Origin: Erpobdella octoculata
Taxonomy: Eukaryota > Annelida > Clitellata > Hirudinida > Erpobdellidae
Assembly (NCBI GenBank): GCA_963978895.1
Contig: OZ022247.1
Location: forward strand, 5,981,437 to 6,045,436
Length of the DNA: 64,000 bases
Reading direction: 5' to 3'
The notes beneath the pieces are model-generated. The model was not told the origin of the DNA and searched no databases. It worked only from the letters and a program-made list of their open reading frames with translations. The translations under genes were made by a program, and so were the position numbers. Below are positions 22,701-33,045 of the stretch, one piece after another. How positions within the stretch are numbered: position 1 is the stretch's first letter; each line of letters starts with the position of its first letter.

Positions 22701-22875
22701 TCAAGCACTTTGATTTTTTGCCCCACTGGGGGCTCTTCTGGTCACTATTCTGCCGTCCGAGATTCTGAGGTTTGTTTCCCCGCTCCGCAGCCGTGACTTC
22801 ATTTCTTCGACCAGGAGCTTTCTTGTTTCTCTCTCTTTTGGCGTCAGGTCTTGGTGGATGAACACCATCGACCAT
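19765..22875 (-). CDS. LINE ORF2: APE endonuclease and reverse transcriptase (CR1/L2-like)
   Basis: An uninterrupted frame of up to 1036 codons. The endonuclease begins near residue 90 (AACLNVRSIRNK, LGLTETWHE), with ITGDLNVR and a VSDHSLVRF end. The reverse transcriptase has NYRPISNLSYLSKLMERCVA, DLSAAFDTVDH, GVPQGSVLGPLLFLLY and the catalytic SYADDLQIY. The C-terminal part has the LHWLPFPQRIQFKLGLMVYK type of region seen in CR1/L2-group elements. It would nick DNA and prime reverse transcription of its own RNA. The true start is uncertain: the first ~60 codons overlap ORF1 and resemble no domain. The lack of stops suggests recent activity, though this copy is 5'-truncated. Clade assignment is from motif style only. 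Confidence 0.93.
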   Translation of the reverse strand: MVDGVHPPRPDAKRERNKKAPGRRNEVTAAERGNKPQNLGRQNSDQKSPQWGKKSKCLIKKNCSSSGVDRCYRHLGPTTERESYSGLAGQSIPAACLNVRSIRNKTDIVANIINENKLSILGLTETWHESYEDVALKKITLPGYRCIESARRSDETGRTYGGIAVIYKDTLSAKPHSLGSKPATFEITSIMFSSLKTNFIFVVIYRPGGNPVSDLFFTELESILETLATYNLQIIITGDLNVRVNISNDPHSIRFLSLIRSFGFIQSVVGPTHTHGNTLDLVITRSDLPPPSIIVDLPQVSDHSLVRFRIPVRHPPPLLIDVNTRAWRSFDPEQFRSDLQGSSLCNPAVYETMSISQVLETFDTTLSSLLHKHAPPRVARLRDRPLTPWFDSECAALKRRSRKLERRYRRTQDPIDRTSWINHVRTSHDLYRQKQNLYWKMKIDDSRGSPGRLWRTLSGVLGRVRSNPISPKDLTANDFSRAFNDKIRDIRQSTSHASSPRFDPGCCSCDLQRFKPVSVDDITRLIKSSPNKNCSLDPIPTWMIKQYSCELAPFVTFLVNSSLERGQFPPAQKNAVITPILKKPNLDPLNTGNYRPISNLSYLSKLMERCVAAQINIYLGENNLLPMFQSAYRNQHSTETAVLKVLSDIYAAADSGRITLLGLLDLSAAFDTVDHQILVNRLHFSYGFGDVVLEWFRSYLTDRSHCIRSGGVLSTPTSVLCGVPQGSVLGPLLFLLYSADVLHIATKHRFSVHSYADDLQIYDHSPPASCSDLVPRMSACISEIGTWMASNRLQLNPSKTKMIWLGSPGRLSFCPKGDLVIAGVSVRPSTYVRNLGVMVDSSLSMEAHISHLTRSCFYHLRQLRVVRRSLTTDSAHSLIRALVHSRLDYCDGVMAGLRQFQINRLQSILRAAARLVLQLPGWSPVSDLMRTQLHWLPFPQRIQFKLGLMVYKCLHHTAPVYLQQLCVPISTLAGRSHLRSAAAGDLFVPSSKTTTLGRRGFSTAGPVVWNSLSTDLRNPALDLGGFRKLLKTELYS

Positions 22876-23198
22876 CCTCCTTCCTTGATCGTCCTCAAGT
22901 TTTTTGCACGCGCCAACAGCTGCTGTTTGTGCTCCTCTGTGTCCAGCACCAATTTCAAGGGTCTTGGTTTGACAGGCCCGTCGACATTATCAGCCTTCTT
23001 TCCAAGTCGGATAACATTAGCTATTCCGACATCGCTGCATGAAATCTCTTTTAAGATGTTTTCTATTAATTCTTTATCGTCCCCTCGGCGATGTCCAGGG
23101 TCCGCAGCATCCGACTCCTTCAGACCATGGACAATTACGCTGGTTCTTCTTCTGCACCTCTCAACCTCCTCGTGCATAAAGGACATGAACATATACAA
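22701..23198 (-). CDS. LINE ORF1, 5'-truncated, joined to the Helitron 5' end
   Basis: The frame encodes a CR1/L2-style ORF1 C-terminal region (RTSVIVHGLKESD, VIRLGKK, KPRPLKLVLDTEEHK, VFIHQDLTPKERE), an RNA-binding chaperone-like domain. The part before EEVERC is missing. The junction with Helitron sequence falls near 23174, and the Helitron leader supplies three in-frame ATGs. The 3' end overlaps ORF2 by about 175 nt in another frame. A fused transcript could in principle be translated, but nothing shows that it is. Confidence 0.75.
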   Translation of the reverse strand: MYMFMSFMHEEVERCRRRTSVIVHGLKESDAADPGHRRGDDKELIENILKEISCSDVGIANVIRLGKKADNVDGPVKPRPLKLVLDTEEHKQQLLARAKNLRTIKEGGWSMVFIHQDLTPKERETRKLLVEEMKSRLRSGETNLRISDGRIVTRRAPSGAKNQSA

Positions 23199-23225
23199 AC
23201 ATTCATTTTTATATATATAGATAGA

Positions 23226-24865
23226 TTAACGTGTTTTTTGCTCTAGGACGTAAGTAGGTACCGTTTAGGCGCTAGAACGATTTCAAGTTTCAGAAAGAAA
23301 ATGATAAAAATTGAAATTATTGTGTTGTAATTGAACCTGACGCGCTGATCACGAAAACGATGTTTTTCTCAGCGACAAACCGTTTAAACTCTATAGCCAT
23401 AGCATGTGCTATGTCTATAGCACAAAAAGAGTTGATTATTTGAGTGATCACAGTATAACGTTCTTTGTGCTCTTTGACAAGCTCTAGAACCGGCTAGAAC
23501 AATCTTAAATTTCAGGAAGGTAATTCTAAAAATCAAACTTGTATTCCTGTGAAACGCAACACGTTGATCATGAAAATGATGTCGTTTTTGCTTTAGGACA
23601 AACTCTTTAGGCGCTGGCGAAAAAAAACGTATTTATACACTTTAAGTAGGTCCTTTCTGATCTAGGACATACCGTCTATATGCGCTAGAACGATTTAAAG
23701 TTTCATGAAAAATTATAAAAATTAAACTTGTTTTTCTATTAAACTCGACGCGCTGATCACGAAAATGATGTCGTTTTGCTATACAACAAACCGTTCAGGT
23801 GCTATAGTTCCCCCTGGTTCCCGAAATCCTGTATTTAGCTTTGATAGCAATTTTTCCAAATAAAAACACAATTACAAAAACTGATACACTTTTTTCTCAA
23901 AACGCTGTTGGCCGGGAGGGAGTAGTCACGACTACTTTTCCTGAAATTTGTTCAATAACTTCTCCAAAAATGTTGCAACTATTTTTTTTTTTAAATAAAA
24001 TGGAATTTTTTTTGGGGGAATTTTTTCCTACCTGTCCTTTCGCAAATGACGCCCCTGCTCAAAGGTGTCATAGAGCAAAAATTGATCAGCGCACCACAAT
24101 TTTATTTCGTGCTATTTTTTAGTACAGTTTCAGCTTTGAAGAATCGTTTTTTACACAATCTTCTTTAGTAACATATTATATCCTTTTTCACGCATGTTTC
24201 ATCGTATATTGGTATATATTCACAAAACTCAGTTTCTCTTTATTTCTGAAACGATTTTTGGTCGGGGCCAAATTTAGTTGTAAGGTCACAGTCCGATATT
24301 TGAAGACTTTGAACGTGCTGGCTATAAATTTATACACGCTAAGACTGTATAAAGTTGTTAATATTTCTATGTGTGTGCAGATATAGTTACAGATACATTT
24401 GACTTGATTTTTTACATAGTTTCATTTTGACTAATTACTATTTACACGCCCAGCGAGTGAGGCAGAATGCAGGCGTCTTCGATGTGTGCAAGGATGTACT
24501 TTGACGTTTGCAGGCATGTACGTTTATCTTCATAATATGAGCTTTTAATTCTTGTGTGTTTAGCTGACATTTCATAGTGTTGCTGTAAAAATTGTAAGAT
24601 AATAAACGTTTTTCTATTTTATATTGTATTGTAAAAACATATTGTGTACAGCTATTTTTTATTTATTTTGATTAGTAGATTCTCCAGGACCCGCAACTTC
24701 ACCAACAAACTTCTTAAAGTTTGTTCAAATAACGTTTCGGCAATTTATTTTCACAAAACATTGAGACGTTTCTGCAGTAAACCAGAGGTATTTGAATTCA
24801 GCTTTTCATTTTAAATTGTGCTCTGCTTTTTTTAAATACTTTTATTGTTTTTAATAAAGGCAACA
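23226..24865. repeat. Intergenic, with ~210-bp repeats, upstream of the aminotransferase
   Basis: Three diverged units start near 23269, 23489 and 23681. Each has GCTAGAACGATTTAAAGTTTC-like and CGCGCTGATCACGAAAATG-like words. The remainder (23830-24865) has no recognised gene, and the promoter of the aminotransferase is expected near its end. Confidence 0.65.
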
Positions 24866-27800
24866 ATGAACCTAGACAAATTTCAGATTGCTAACAGATT
24901 GAAAGGAACTGAACATAATATTTGGTAAAGAGACAATTTAGAAATCTAGTACTTAAAAATATTTGTAGATTGTGTAAAATTTAAATATTTAAATTATTCA
25001 AAGGATTGAATTTGGTGCACTGGCAAGGGAACACAATGCATTGAATCTTGGACAGGTAGTTTGGTTTGAGTAAATGTTTTTGCATTTATTTATTATTACT
25101 CCTCTGGAGGTGTGTAAGGAAAATTGTATGCATGCCAGTTTCATTACATTGCATATGCATGTCAGTTTCATTACATTGCATATGCATGCCAGTTTCATTA
25201 CATTAGAGAATGAGCTATTAAAAGTGAGAGATAAGTTGGTTTGGTAAAGTAAAATATAATTGAATGATTTTTGATGTTAAAGTTGAGAAGTCTTTTGAAA
25301 CTAAAACATAAATTTTTTTGAGCAGCATACAGTTAGTTGAATTTAAGCTTGTTATTAAGAAAATCTATGCAACCACAACTTATTTTTTGTTGTTGATTGT
25401 ATCACTTGAAACACCCAGGGTTTTCCGGATTTTTTTCCTCCGAGTTACATTACTGATTCCTTAACGAAAGTTTCAGAAAACAAGGATGATCCGTTTCTAC
25501 ATCAGTACACTCGGAGTTCTGTTGGTTTTTTTCTATTTCGGCTGCAAGCGAATGCACGTTTTCAGCGCGATATCGAATGCAACGACTGAATTATTTAAAC
25601 AGGGCCACCCAAGACTGGTGAATGCCATGGCTGAGACTTATTCGAAAATTTTTAATCGCAAAATTGATGGTGTGAATGAAATTTTAATAACTGTTGGAGC
25701 TTATTCTTCTCTCTATTATACACATCAAGGGTTGATCAATCCTAGAGACGAAGTAAGTTGTCTGGTTTGTTTTTTAAATTAAATTTTAACTTTTATTATT
25801 ATTATTTTTTCAAAAACTAGTTTTTGTTACAAGAAATTATTGTAGTTTTTATATTATAAATTGGACAAATTATCTTAAATAATCTGCTTTTTTAAAAGCG
25901 TAAGTGAAAGCTATCTGTTTCCTGTTTTTGCTCATCATATGGGCTTTTGGTCAAAATTGTGGAAGCTAAATTGCATAGCTTACAACTTTAGAACATTAAC
26001 AATTTATCACATTTCTTTATATCAACATGATTTGAATGACTCTGTAATCTGTAATGCAATCTGAAAATGTAGTTTTCACTGATGATTCAGCAGTTAGCTA
26101 TTTGTTTACAGTATTTTTCTTAGCTCATTGTGATTGCATTCCAGGTGATCATCATCGAGCCATTTTTTGATTGTTACAAACCGATGGTTCTCCAGACTGG
26201 TGGAATTCCTCGTTACGTTCCTCTTAGATCTGTTTGTTTACTTTTTATATATTTATTATGTATACAAAATAATATTCATTTATAAAGTATTACAAATCTG
26301 CACACTGACGACATAGTTGTAAAGCATACTCCTGTGGACTGGAAGGTCAGAATCCAGTTGGATTCACTAGCACTTACATTCTACATGGCTGTGGACAGGC
26401 ATCTTAAAGGACCACCTGAGTTGTTGCTGTAAAATTGTCCCCCATGTGAAAAGTTTTGCAGAAGTATTTTCAAAGGATACAAAAACTATTTTGTCATGTG
26501 CATAAAATATGTTTATTATTATTAGCATTATTATTATTGCAATTGTTAGTGATACCAGTGCTTATAATTAAAAAGTGTAATTCTGTAGGTAAGTTGTATG
26601 AATCTGATGATAATTGCTAGTGCATAAAACACAAGTTCTTTGACTAGAATTTCATGATATTTTTAAATATATTGATTAAGTTTATGTTAATTTTTTTATT
26701 GATGTGAACAATAAGAGAAAAGTTATTTTTATCTGCCAGACAAAACCACCTGGCACGATCACAACAACAGCTGATTGGACGTTTGACAGAGATGAATTAA
26801 AAAATACTTTCAATGATAAAACGAAAGCTATCATCATCAACAATCCTAATAATCCACTTGGGAAAGTTGGTCATTTTATGTTTCCTTGTCTTCACTGTAT
26901 AAGGGAGAATATTATTATCGAAGTTACAAAAACTGTGGAATATACCTTATATGTTTTTATATATAATGTTCTGGTAGCTCCACTCAGCATACTGTGATAT
27001 TCTGATAAGTGTTTTTAATCTTATTTTATAATTATTTTCAAGGTTTTCACAAGAGAAGAATTGGAATTTGTGGCAGATTTATGCAAGAAGCACGATGTAA
27101 TTGTGATTGCAGATGAAGTTTACGAAAGACTTGCTTATCCGTCTGTGGAATTTATTAGAATGGGTTGGTTGAACATACAGATGTAATATGTGGTCTATAA
27201 TCATTATATCTTTATAATATACATATGTAGAATAATGCTGCTATAACATACTTCAAGGGACCCAAGAAATTGCATATCCAGGGTATGAAAAAAATCAACA
27301 AGTTACTATAGAAAAACAAATTTATTGTGCATGTAACGTCTGTGAGGCCGTAAAAAGTGCAGTATTATGGTCTAAAATGTATGTCACTTTCTACTGACTA
27401 GTGGTCCACTGACTGGGATAGAGTGTCTCAATGATGTTGATAACTTGATGGTCAGATCTTCTTAGCACCTGAAGTGGTTTATGGTTCCACTTTTCTCTTT
27501 GTGTTCAGATTGTATTGCAGGCAGATATACTGAGACTATATGACCATGCAATCGGCTGACATACATCATTGCACTTTTATTGTAGGAATAATTCCCACTG
27601 ATGAAATTTAATATACTTTTATTATTATTGCTAATAATTATACCAGTTGGCAACGTTTAATCTATATTATTAACAGTTTACTTAACTTCAATACAAATAA
27701 AACTTTAGTTTACTAAGTTTGTAACATGAAAAAGTAATTTTTTCTTTAAAGCCAATTTACCTGGAATGTGGGAACGAACAATTACTATTGGAAGTGCAGG

Positions 27801-29400
27801 TAAGACATTCTCGGTGACTGGGTGGAAGTTGGGCTGGTCAATTGGACCATCTTACCTTCTCAAAGCTCTCAAAATTGTTCATCAGAACTCTAGCTACACT
27901 TGTGCCACACCTTTGCAGGTTAATTAATTACTTGTTTACTTTGTTGTATAAGTGGAAAATCATATGATGTGACAAAATAACAGTTTTTTTTATTTGTTAT
28001 TTAATTAACCTTATTTAAATCAAATTTTTAGAATTTAAGATTTGAATGTAATGAAAAAATATGACGAAAAATAAATAAAAACACATTCAATTTAAAATTA
28101 TTTAATTTGCCTAACGAGATTATTAGTTTGTATATTTTAAGAAATATGATAATTTAATAAAATTAAAAGTTACCTAATTTACTAAGATATCCTTAATAGG
28201 AAGCAGTGGCTTTGAACTTCGAGAAGGAATTAAAGATGTATGGAACTTCGGAGAGTTACTTTCACCAGCTGCCGATAGAGCTGGTAGAGAAGCGAAACAA
28301 AATAGTGGATATGTTTACTGAGGTTGGAATGCTGCCAGTCATTCCTGAAGCTGGATATTTCATTGTTGTCGACATTTCACCACTTGGTTGGTCTTTTGTT
28401 TAATTTTGTTTATTTATTTACTTCACCACTTGGTTGATGTTTTGTTTATATTTATTTTAACTATATAATTAATTAATTAGGAGTATTATTTATTTGTTTC
28501 TTTGATATTAAATTATTATAATAATTATATTTATTTTTGTTGGGTTTTTTATTCAATAAATTATTGAGAAATATTAGTGCTTATAAGTTATAATATGAAT
28601 GAAAACAAAAATATCTTCCATTGTTATAATGGGTTATATGATGAATATATCTTTTTTTGTTTTAATGTGTTATAAGATGCATATATCTTCTGTTCATTTT
28701 TATGAGTTATAAGATAAATATATTTTCTTTTGTTTTAATGGGTTATCAGATGAATATATCTTCTTTTGTTTTAATGGGTTATCAGATGAATATATCTTTT
28801 GTTTTAATGGGTTATCAGATGAATATATTTTTTAAATTTTAATGAGTTCTAAGATGAATATATCTTCTTTTGTTTTAATTGTTCTAATTTAAATTTGTGT
28901 ATTGATATTTGGAATTGATTGTAAAAGGATTTCAAGTTGATCCAAATAACAGTGAATCAAAGGATTATCAGTTTGTAAGGTGGATGACGAAAAATAAAGT
29001 GAGAATTTTTTTAAACTTATCTCAAAATACTTTATATCATATCAATTGACTACTTTATATGTTTATGTTGATAGAAACGAATTATAAGCTTTTGAAATAG
29101 ACATTTTCTTGTCTTTAGAAACTGTCTGCCATCCCAAATAGTGCCTTCTATTCTGAAGAGCATGCCAAACTGGCAGAGAATCTTGTTAGGTTCTGTTTCA
29201 TCAAGGTCGTTAGGATTTGTGTTACTTTCATATCTTATCTGCTCTCTTCACTTAAATTTATTTTTGGCTTGTTTGTTGTTTCTTTTTTGATTATCTTCGA
29301 TTTAGTGCTTAAACGTTAAAAAAACTGATCCTTACAGAAAGACTCAACTCTGGAAAAAACGGCTAATATATTCCACGAGTGGAAAAGAAGTCTCCAATAA
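24866..29400 (+). CDS. KYAT: Kynurenine/glutamine aminotransferase (KYAT1/KYAT3-type), 12 exons
   Basis: A PLP enzyme that transaminates kynurenine and glutamine-type substrates and may act as a cysteine-conjugate beta-lyase. Exons: 24866-24924, 25004-25055, 25419-25520, 25603-25752, 26145-26231, 26740-26865, 27043-27163, 27752-27918, 28200-28386, 28928-28998, 29119-29205, 29338-29400. All junctions keep frame and use GT-AG, giving 423 residues, close to human KYAT1 (422). Signatures are NLGQGFPDF, the [10 protein letters not shown] loop, IADEVYERL and [15 protein letters not shown] with the PLP lysine at K250. The start is the first ATG of exon 1 (MNLDKF...). No mitochondrial presequence is evident, so a cytosolic form is likely. 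AATAAA at 29518-29523 is a plausible poly(A) signal. The usual NTPHNPLGKV is [10 protein letters not shown] here, a notable substitution. The family assignment is firm; the KYAT1 versus KYAT3 choice is not. Confidence 0.95.
25128..25205. repeat. ~28-bp minisatellite in aminotransferase intron 2
   Basis: Three tandem units of TGCATGCCAGTTTCATTACAT. It is intronic. Confidence 0.85.
28620..28885. repeat. ~35-bp minisatellite in aminotransferase intron 9
   Basis: About seven degenerate units around TTTTAATGGGTTATCAGATG followed by AATATATCTTC. It fills much of the intron. Confidence 0.85.
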
Positions 29401-29611
29401 ATAATGTGAACAGTGGAATTATGTTGAATCATCATCGTGTGGTTTTATGAATGATTTTGTTTGTTTTATTTGTGTGGATATCTTTATGATTGTGTTCCAT
29501 TCCAAAATAGTCAAAAATAAAAGAGACAATATAGCTATTTTACTGTATTAAAATTATATTTTGATCTTATTTATAAATTTTGTATTATGGTAATGTTAGT
29601 GCCTAGAGCTG

Positions 29612-29732
29612 CTGATATCATGTTGTGAATACCATAAGATCATCTGATACCACGTTGTGAATACCATGCGATCATCTGATACCATGTTTTGAATACCATC
29701 TGATCGTCTGATATCATATTGTGAATTGTGTT
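29612..29732. repeat. ~30-bp repeat 3' of the aminotransferase
   Basis: Four units around GATCATCTGATACCATGTTG and TGAATACCAT. It lies beyond the predicted poly(A) site. Confidence 0.8.
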
Positions 29733-29966
29733 CACTGTGAAGAGTTACTTGAATCATTTTTCTTTCTTTTATCTGTTTGCTATTTCTGAAGACTCATGTT
29801 TCAATTGGTTCGTATCTAGTACTATTTAATGGATTTAAAACTAATTTTTGATTTGAATTGTTGTTTTATTTTGATTACTTTTGACTTGATCTTATATGAA
29901 GGGTTCACTTCTTAGCTTTTACATGACTTTCATATAAAGGGTTCACTTGATAACTTTTACATGACC
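29733..29966. other. Intergenic, nothing recognised
   Basis: AT-rich spacer with a short duplicated GGGTTCACTT ... ACATGAC word at 29900-29967. Confidence 0.4.
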
Positions 29967-29967
29967 T

Positions 29968-30417
29968 CCAGGGACGTCTTTTCATCAAAACCTTAGGGGG
30001 CGCAACTTGTTCTGAGGGCCCATCAATTTTTTTCAAAATCAAAAACCTCTTCATTTTTGCTCCTAAAAAACCTGATGACCGGGGGGGGGGTAGTAGTCGG
30101 TGGAGCAACTTTTCCAAAAACATTCGAAATCCTCTTTATTTTTGCTCCCAAAAAACGGGGAGGTAGTTGGAGCTACTTTTCATTTTTGTTCATCTATCTA
30201 AGGGCTCCAGTATAATGTCACAGGGGCTCACTTCACCGTAATAGGGAGATCGCCTACCTTTGCAAAAGGCCCGCACAAACATCTCAGGTTTTAACTTTAC
30301 CCTTCTCAGCCCATTTTTAGGGTACAATTTATATCTTTTGGGGGCCCAAAAGTACCTCAGAGAACCAATCAAAGGTCAGGAGGGAAATGGCCCCTGCACT
30401 CCCCAATTGACGTCCCT
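29968..30417. mobile_element. Probable hAT-like MITE
   Basis: The left end CAGGGACGTCTTTTCATC and the right end (reverse complement AAGGGACGTCAATTGGGG) share AGGGACGTC. The interior resembles other GGGGCGCA-type non-autonomous elements in the window (poly-G run at 30080-30090, GGGGGCCCAAAAG). The right terminal G is mutated and no matching 8-bp flanks were found, so the boundaries are tentative. Confidence 0.5.
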
Positions 30418-30419
30418 TT

Positions 30420-30770
30420 ATCTACTTCCCTGACTCACAGAAGGCCGCCATCGTCACTTCAATTGTCAAAAAATACAGATGATGTTAAAAATTACCATCT
30501 TTATCTCAAATCTGAGATTAATATCTAAAGTCATAGAAACGATATTTGCTTCACGGTTGGCATCTAGATAGTAAGCTTCCTAGATGACATAACCTGTTTA
30601 GAGATTTCAGAGCTGTGTCACATGACCGGAGTGGAATATTACTGTTTGTTGAATGGCTGCAACAGAGCCGATGTCTTCCTCATAGTGACCTTAACCTTAA
30701 ACCTGCCAGACGTCCTTACAAACCGATCAAAAAATTACTACTACGCTAACTCCTGAGCGTGTGCTACCAG
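30420..30770 (+). pseudogene. Decayed LINE reverse-transcriptase fragment
   Basis: Conceptual translation with several stops gives FPDSQKAAIVTSIVKK followed by a degenerate NYRPISNL-type block and, further on, PARRPYKPIKKLL. This fits the N-terminal RT region of a CR1/L2-like LINE. It is heavily mutated and the limits are approximate. Confidence 0.45.
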
Positions 30771-31159
30771 TGCACTGTCATTAGCAAATAGCAGATTTTG
30801 AATCACAGAAGAGAATTCTTTAGTGTAAGCCTATAACCTTTGCAAATTAAAAATATTTCCATCAGTACAGAATTGGATCGAACATAAAGGTGTGAAAACC
30901 CCAAAGTATCAATTCCCATCCCACCCATTCCTACGGATGTTCTTCCCATCCCATTTCTTTAAGTTTAACTTTTTACCATTTCCATATTTTCCCAACACTT
31001 AATTTTCATTATACCATTCCCACAGCTCAGCAATGTTTTTTCTCATTATATGTACTTTTCTCATTAAAAAATGTAAAGCAATACGTACAAAATCTAATAG
31101 AATTTCCCAGTTTATTTTCAAAATTCAATAATGTTACTATGTAATATACTACTAATTCA

Positions 31160-31396
31160 TCATTTATGTAAAATTAATAGGCTATTATGTAAAAATAGTA
31201 AGCTATTAGTACTCTCGGGCGATAATGATGTCCTACGCGTTTCAAGTAGGCGTCCAGCTGTGCTAAATACTTTTTCATTAGCTGCGGATGATGCTGGTAC
31301 ACACAATACCCGTTTTGCCTCAGCAAACAATTTAGATAGAAACAATCTGTTGTCTCTCCTGAGTTTTACTCGATTAGCATCCCTTTTAACTCTCAT
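31160..31396 (-). pseudogene. hAT transposase C-terminal fragment
   Basis: The open frame reads LFAEAKRVLCVPASSAANEK then VFSTAGRLLETRRTSLSPES, the conserved hAT dimerisation region (L-C-V-P-A-S-S-A-x-x-E-x-x-F-S-x-x-G). Nothing upstream matches a complete transposase, so it is a remnant. Confidence 0.75.
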
Positions 31397-31969
31397 GTAG
31401 ACCTATTCTGCCAATTCAGTTGTTTCCTTGCCCACATCTTCAGGATCGCACAATTCTTCATAGCCATCAAGTCTGATTCTTTTAGATTTTAAATAGTGGT
31501 TCTTCAACCTAAAAACAGATGTCGTTTGTAACCATTTTAATTTTTATAGCAGCAAATGTCCAACGGTTTAATAGTGCTTTATATAACAATTAAATTAAAA
31601 TAATATATGAACCTCAGTACATGAACTACAGTTGTTGTTTTTTTGCCTGACAGATAGTAAGTCATTCACCATTTTAATTTAGTTACCATCTCTAAAGCTT
31701 TTTTATTTCTTTCTGCTCTGATAATGGTAAGGCCATTCATGCATGGGTTTAAAAAAACAGCAACATTATGTATTGTGTCAGTCAAGACGTACTTTTGAAC
31801 AAAGTAGGTGATCGGCGTTCAACTTTAAATGTCCTAACGACATAATTACCATTATAACCGTTTCAGAAAACTATTGAAAGCAAGCGTTGGTGCAGGAGTA
31901 CGACATGATGAAGTGTTGGAAAACAATCAGCACAGACCTTTTCTGAAGCTAGTTTAAAGTTAGTCAGTA
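31397..31969. other. Intergenic, no gene seen
   Basis: AT-rich spacer between the hAT remnant and the palindrome. No repeat or coding signal was recognised. Confidence 0.4.

Positions 31970-32270
<301 letters not shown>

Positions 32271-32352
<82 letters not shown>
32271..32352. repeat. (TA)n microsatellite beside the palindrome
   Basis: About 80 bp of TA following the right arm directly. It may be the remains of a second palindromic unit. Confidence 0.9.
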
Positions 32353-32356
<4 letters not shown>

Positions 32357-32784
32357 GTAACTCTTTACGTTCATTTAATATGCAGAGATTACAGCTAATA
32401 ATATCCTGCCATTTTTCAAACTTGTTTTTTAATGTTTTTTTAGCAACATTTTGTTAATGCAAGTTTCATTAGGCGCCTAATTTTAAAAAATATAATATTT
32501 AATTTTTAACAGACAGTCACATGGACAATCTTGCAAGAAAAGAGGCAAAACCTGTTTTGGGAGATATTACCGACCCGCGCGTCATTCCCAGAACTCTATA
32601 TAAATGCCTCTATTCTCGTTAACTACAGCCATTAAAATTGCTTTATGTTAATTCTGATTGTAAGTAATTATTTTGATTATGAACACATAATCAAAATGTC
32701 GCCAGCCACACTATCCCGGATTCAATAATAGCTGAGAATTTTATATATACATATATAAATTAATTTGATGGAAGTGGTATATAC
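32353..32784. other. Intergenic, no gene seen
   Basis: AT-rich; an isolated TATAAATGCC (about 32598) sits in a CG-richer patch (32560-32640) that could be a small LTR or promoter fragment, but it was not identified. Confidence 0.3.
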
Positions 32785-33045
32785 AACAAGTATAGAAAAA
32801 AACAAGTTTTCAACACAAACTTTGATTTCAAATACACTCGATTTAGAAATACGAAAGATATCCAAATTAGGTTTTTTATCGAATCATGTATTGTCATTCA
32901 ATATAAATCTATGCTGAAAGTTTTAGCTTCCTAGCTAGTCAAAAAGCTGGTTAAATTTTACTTGCAAGATTTGTGTACAGAGAAAACCACACACACACAC
33001 ACAAACAGAAATTGTAACTTAAATAAAAATTTGTAATAAATATAA
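32785..33045 (-). repeat. Dispersed repeat R1, copy D
   Basis: Minus-oriented copy from AAGTATAGAAAAAAACAAG to AACTTAAATAAAAATTTGTA, with a short (CA) run. Middle landmarks are as in the other copies. Confidence 0.85.

Larger units (their letters stand above)
19207..23221 (-). mobile_element. Helitron H1 copy 2, carrying an internal LINE
   Basis: On the minus strand it starts TCTATATATATAAAAATG at 23221 and ends with the hairpin GGGCAACGCCGGG and CTAG at 19207-19210. Its target is the (TA)n run at the 5' tip of H2. Only the first ~45 bases of the H1 5' end (to TTTATGCA) and the last ~465 bases (from GTCTTAGCAAATC) remain. Everything between is a ~3.5-kb LINE in the same orientation, bounded by its (TAA)n tail at 19674-19702. 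Either the LINE inserted with loss of the H1 middle, or the Helitron ends captured the LINE. Confidence 0.8.
17967..23225 (-). mobile_element. Helitron family H2, split near its 5' end by H1 copy 2
   Basis: The minus-strand 3' end is CTAG at 17967-17970, preceded by GAAGCCGCTACGGGCACTG, a hairpin-forming Helitron end seen in many invertebrates. The minus-strand 5' end reads TATATATAAAAGAACATGTC then CTGACTGACTGACTGA, also typical. Its first four bases, TCTA, are separated: they lie at 23222-23225, beyond H1 copy 2, and follow a host A. H2 itself is 17967-19206 plus 23222-23225 and is non-autonomous. Inside are a CCCGGCCCG-rich block (18030-18300) and four 155-bp repeats. Confidence 0.8.
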
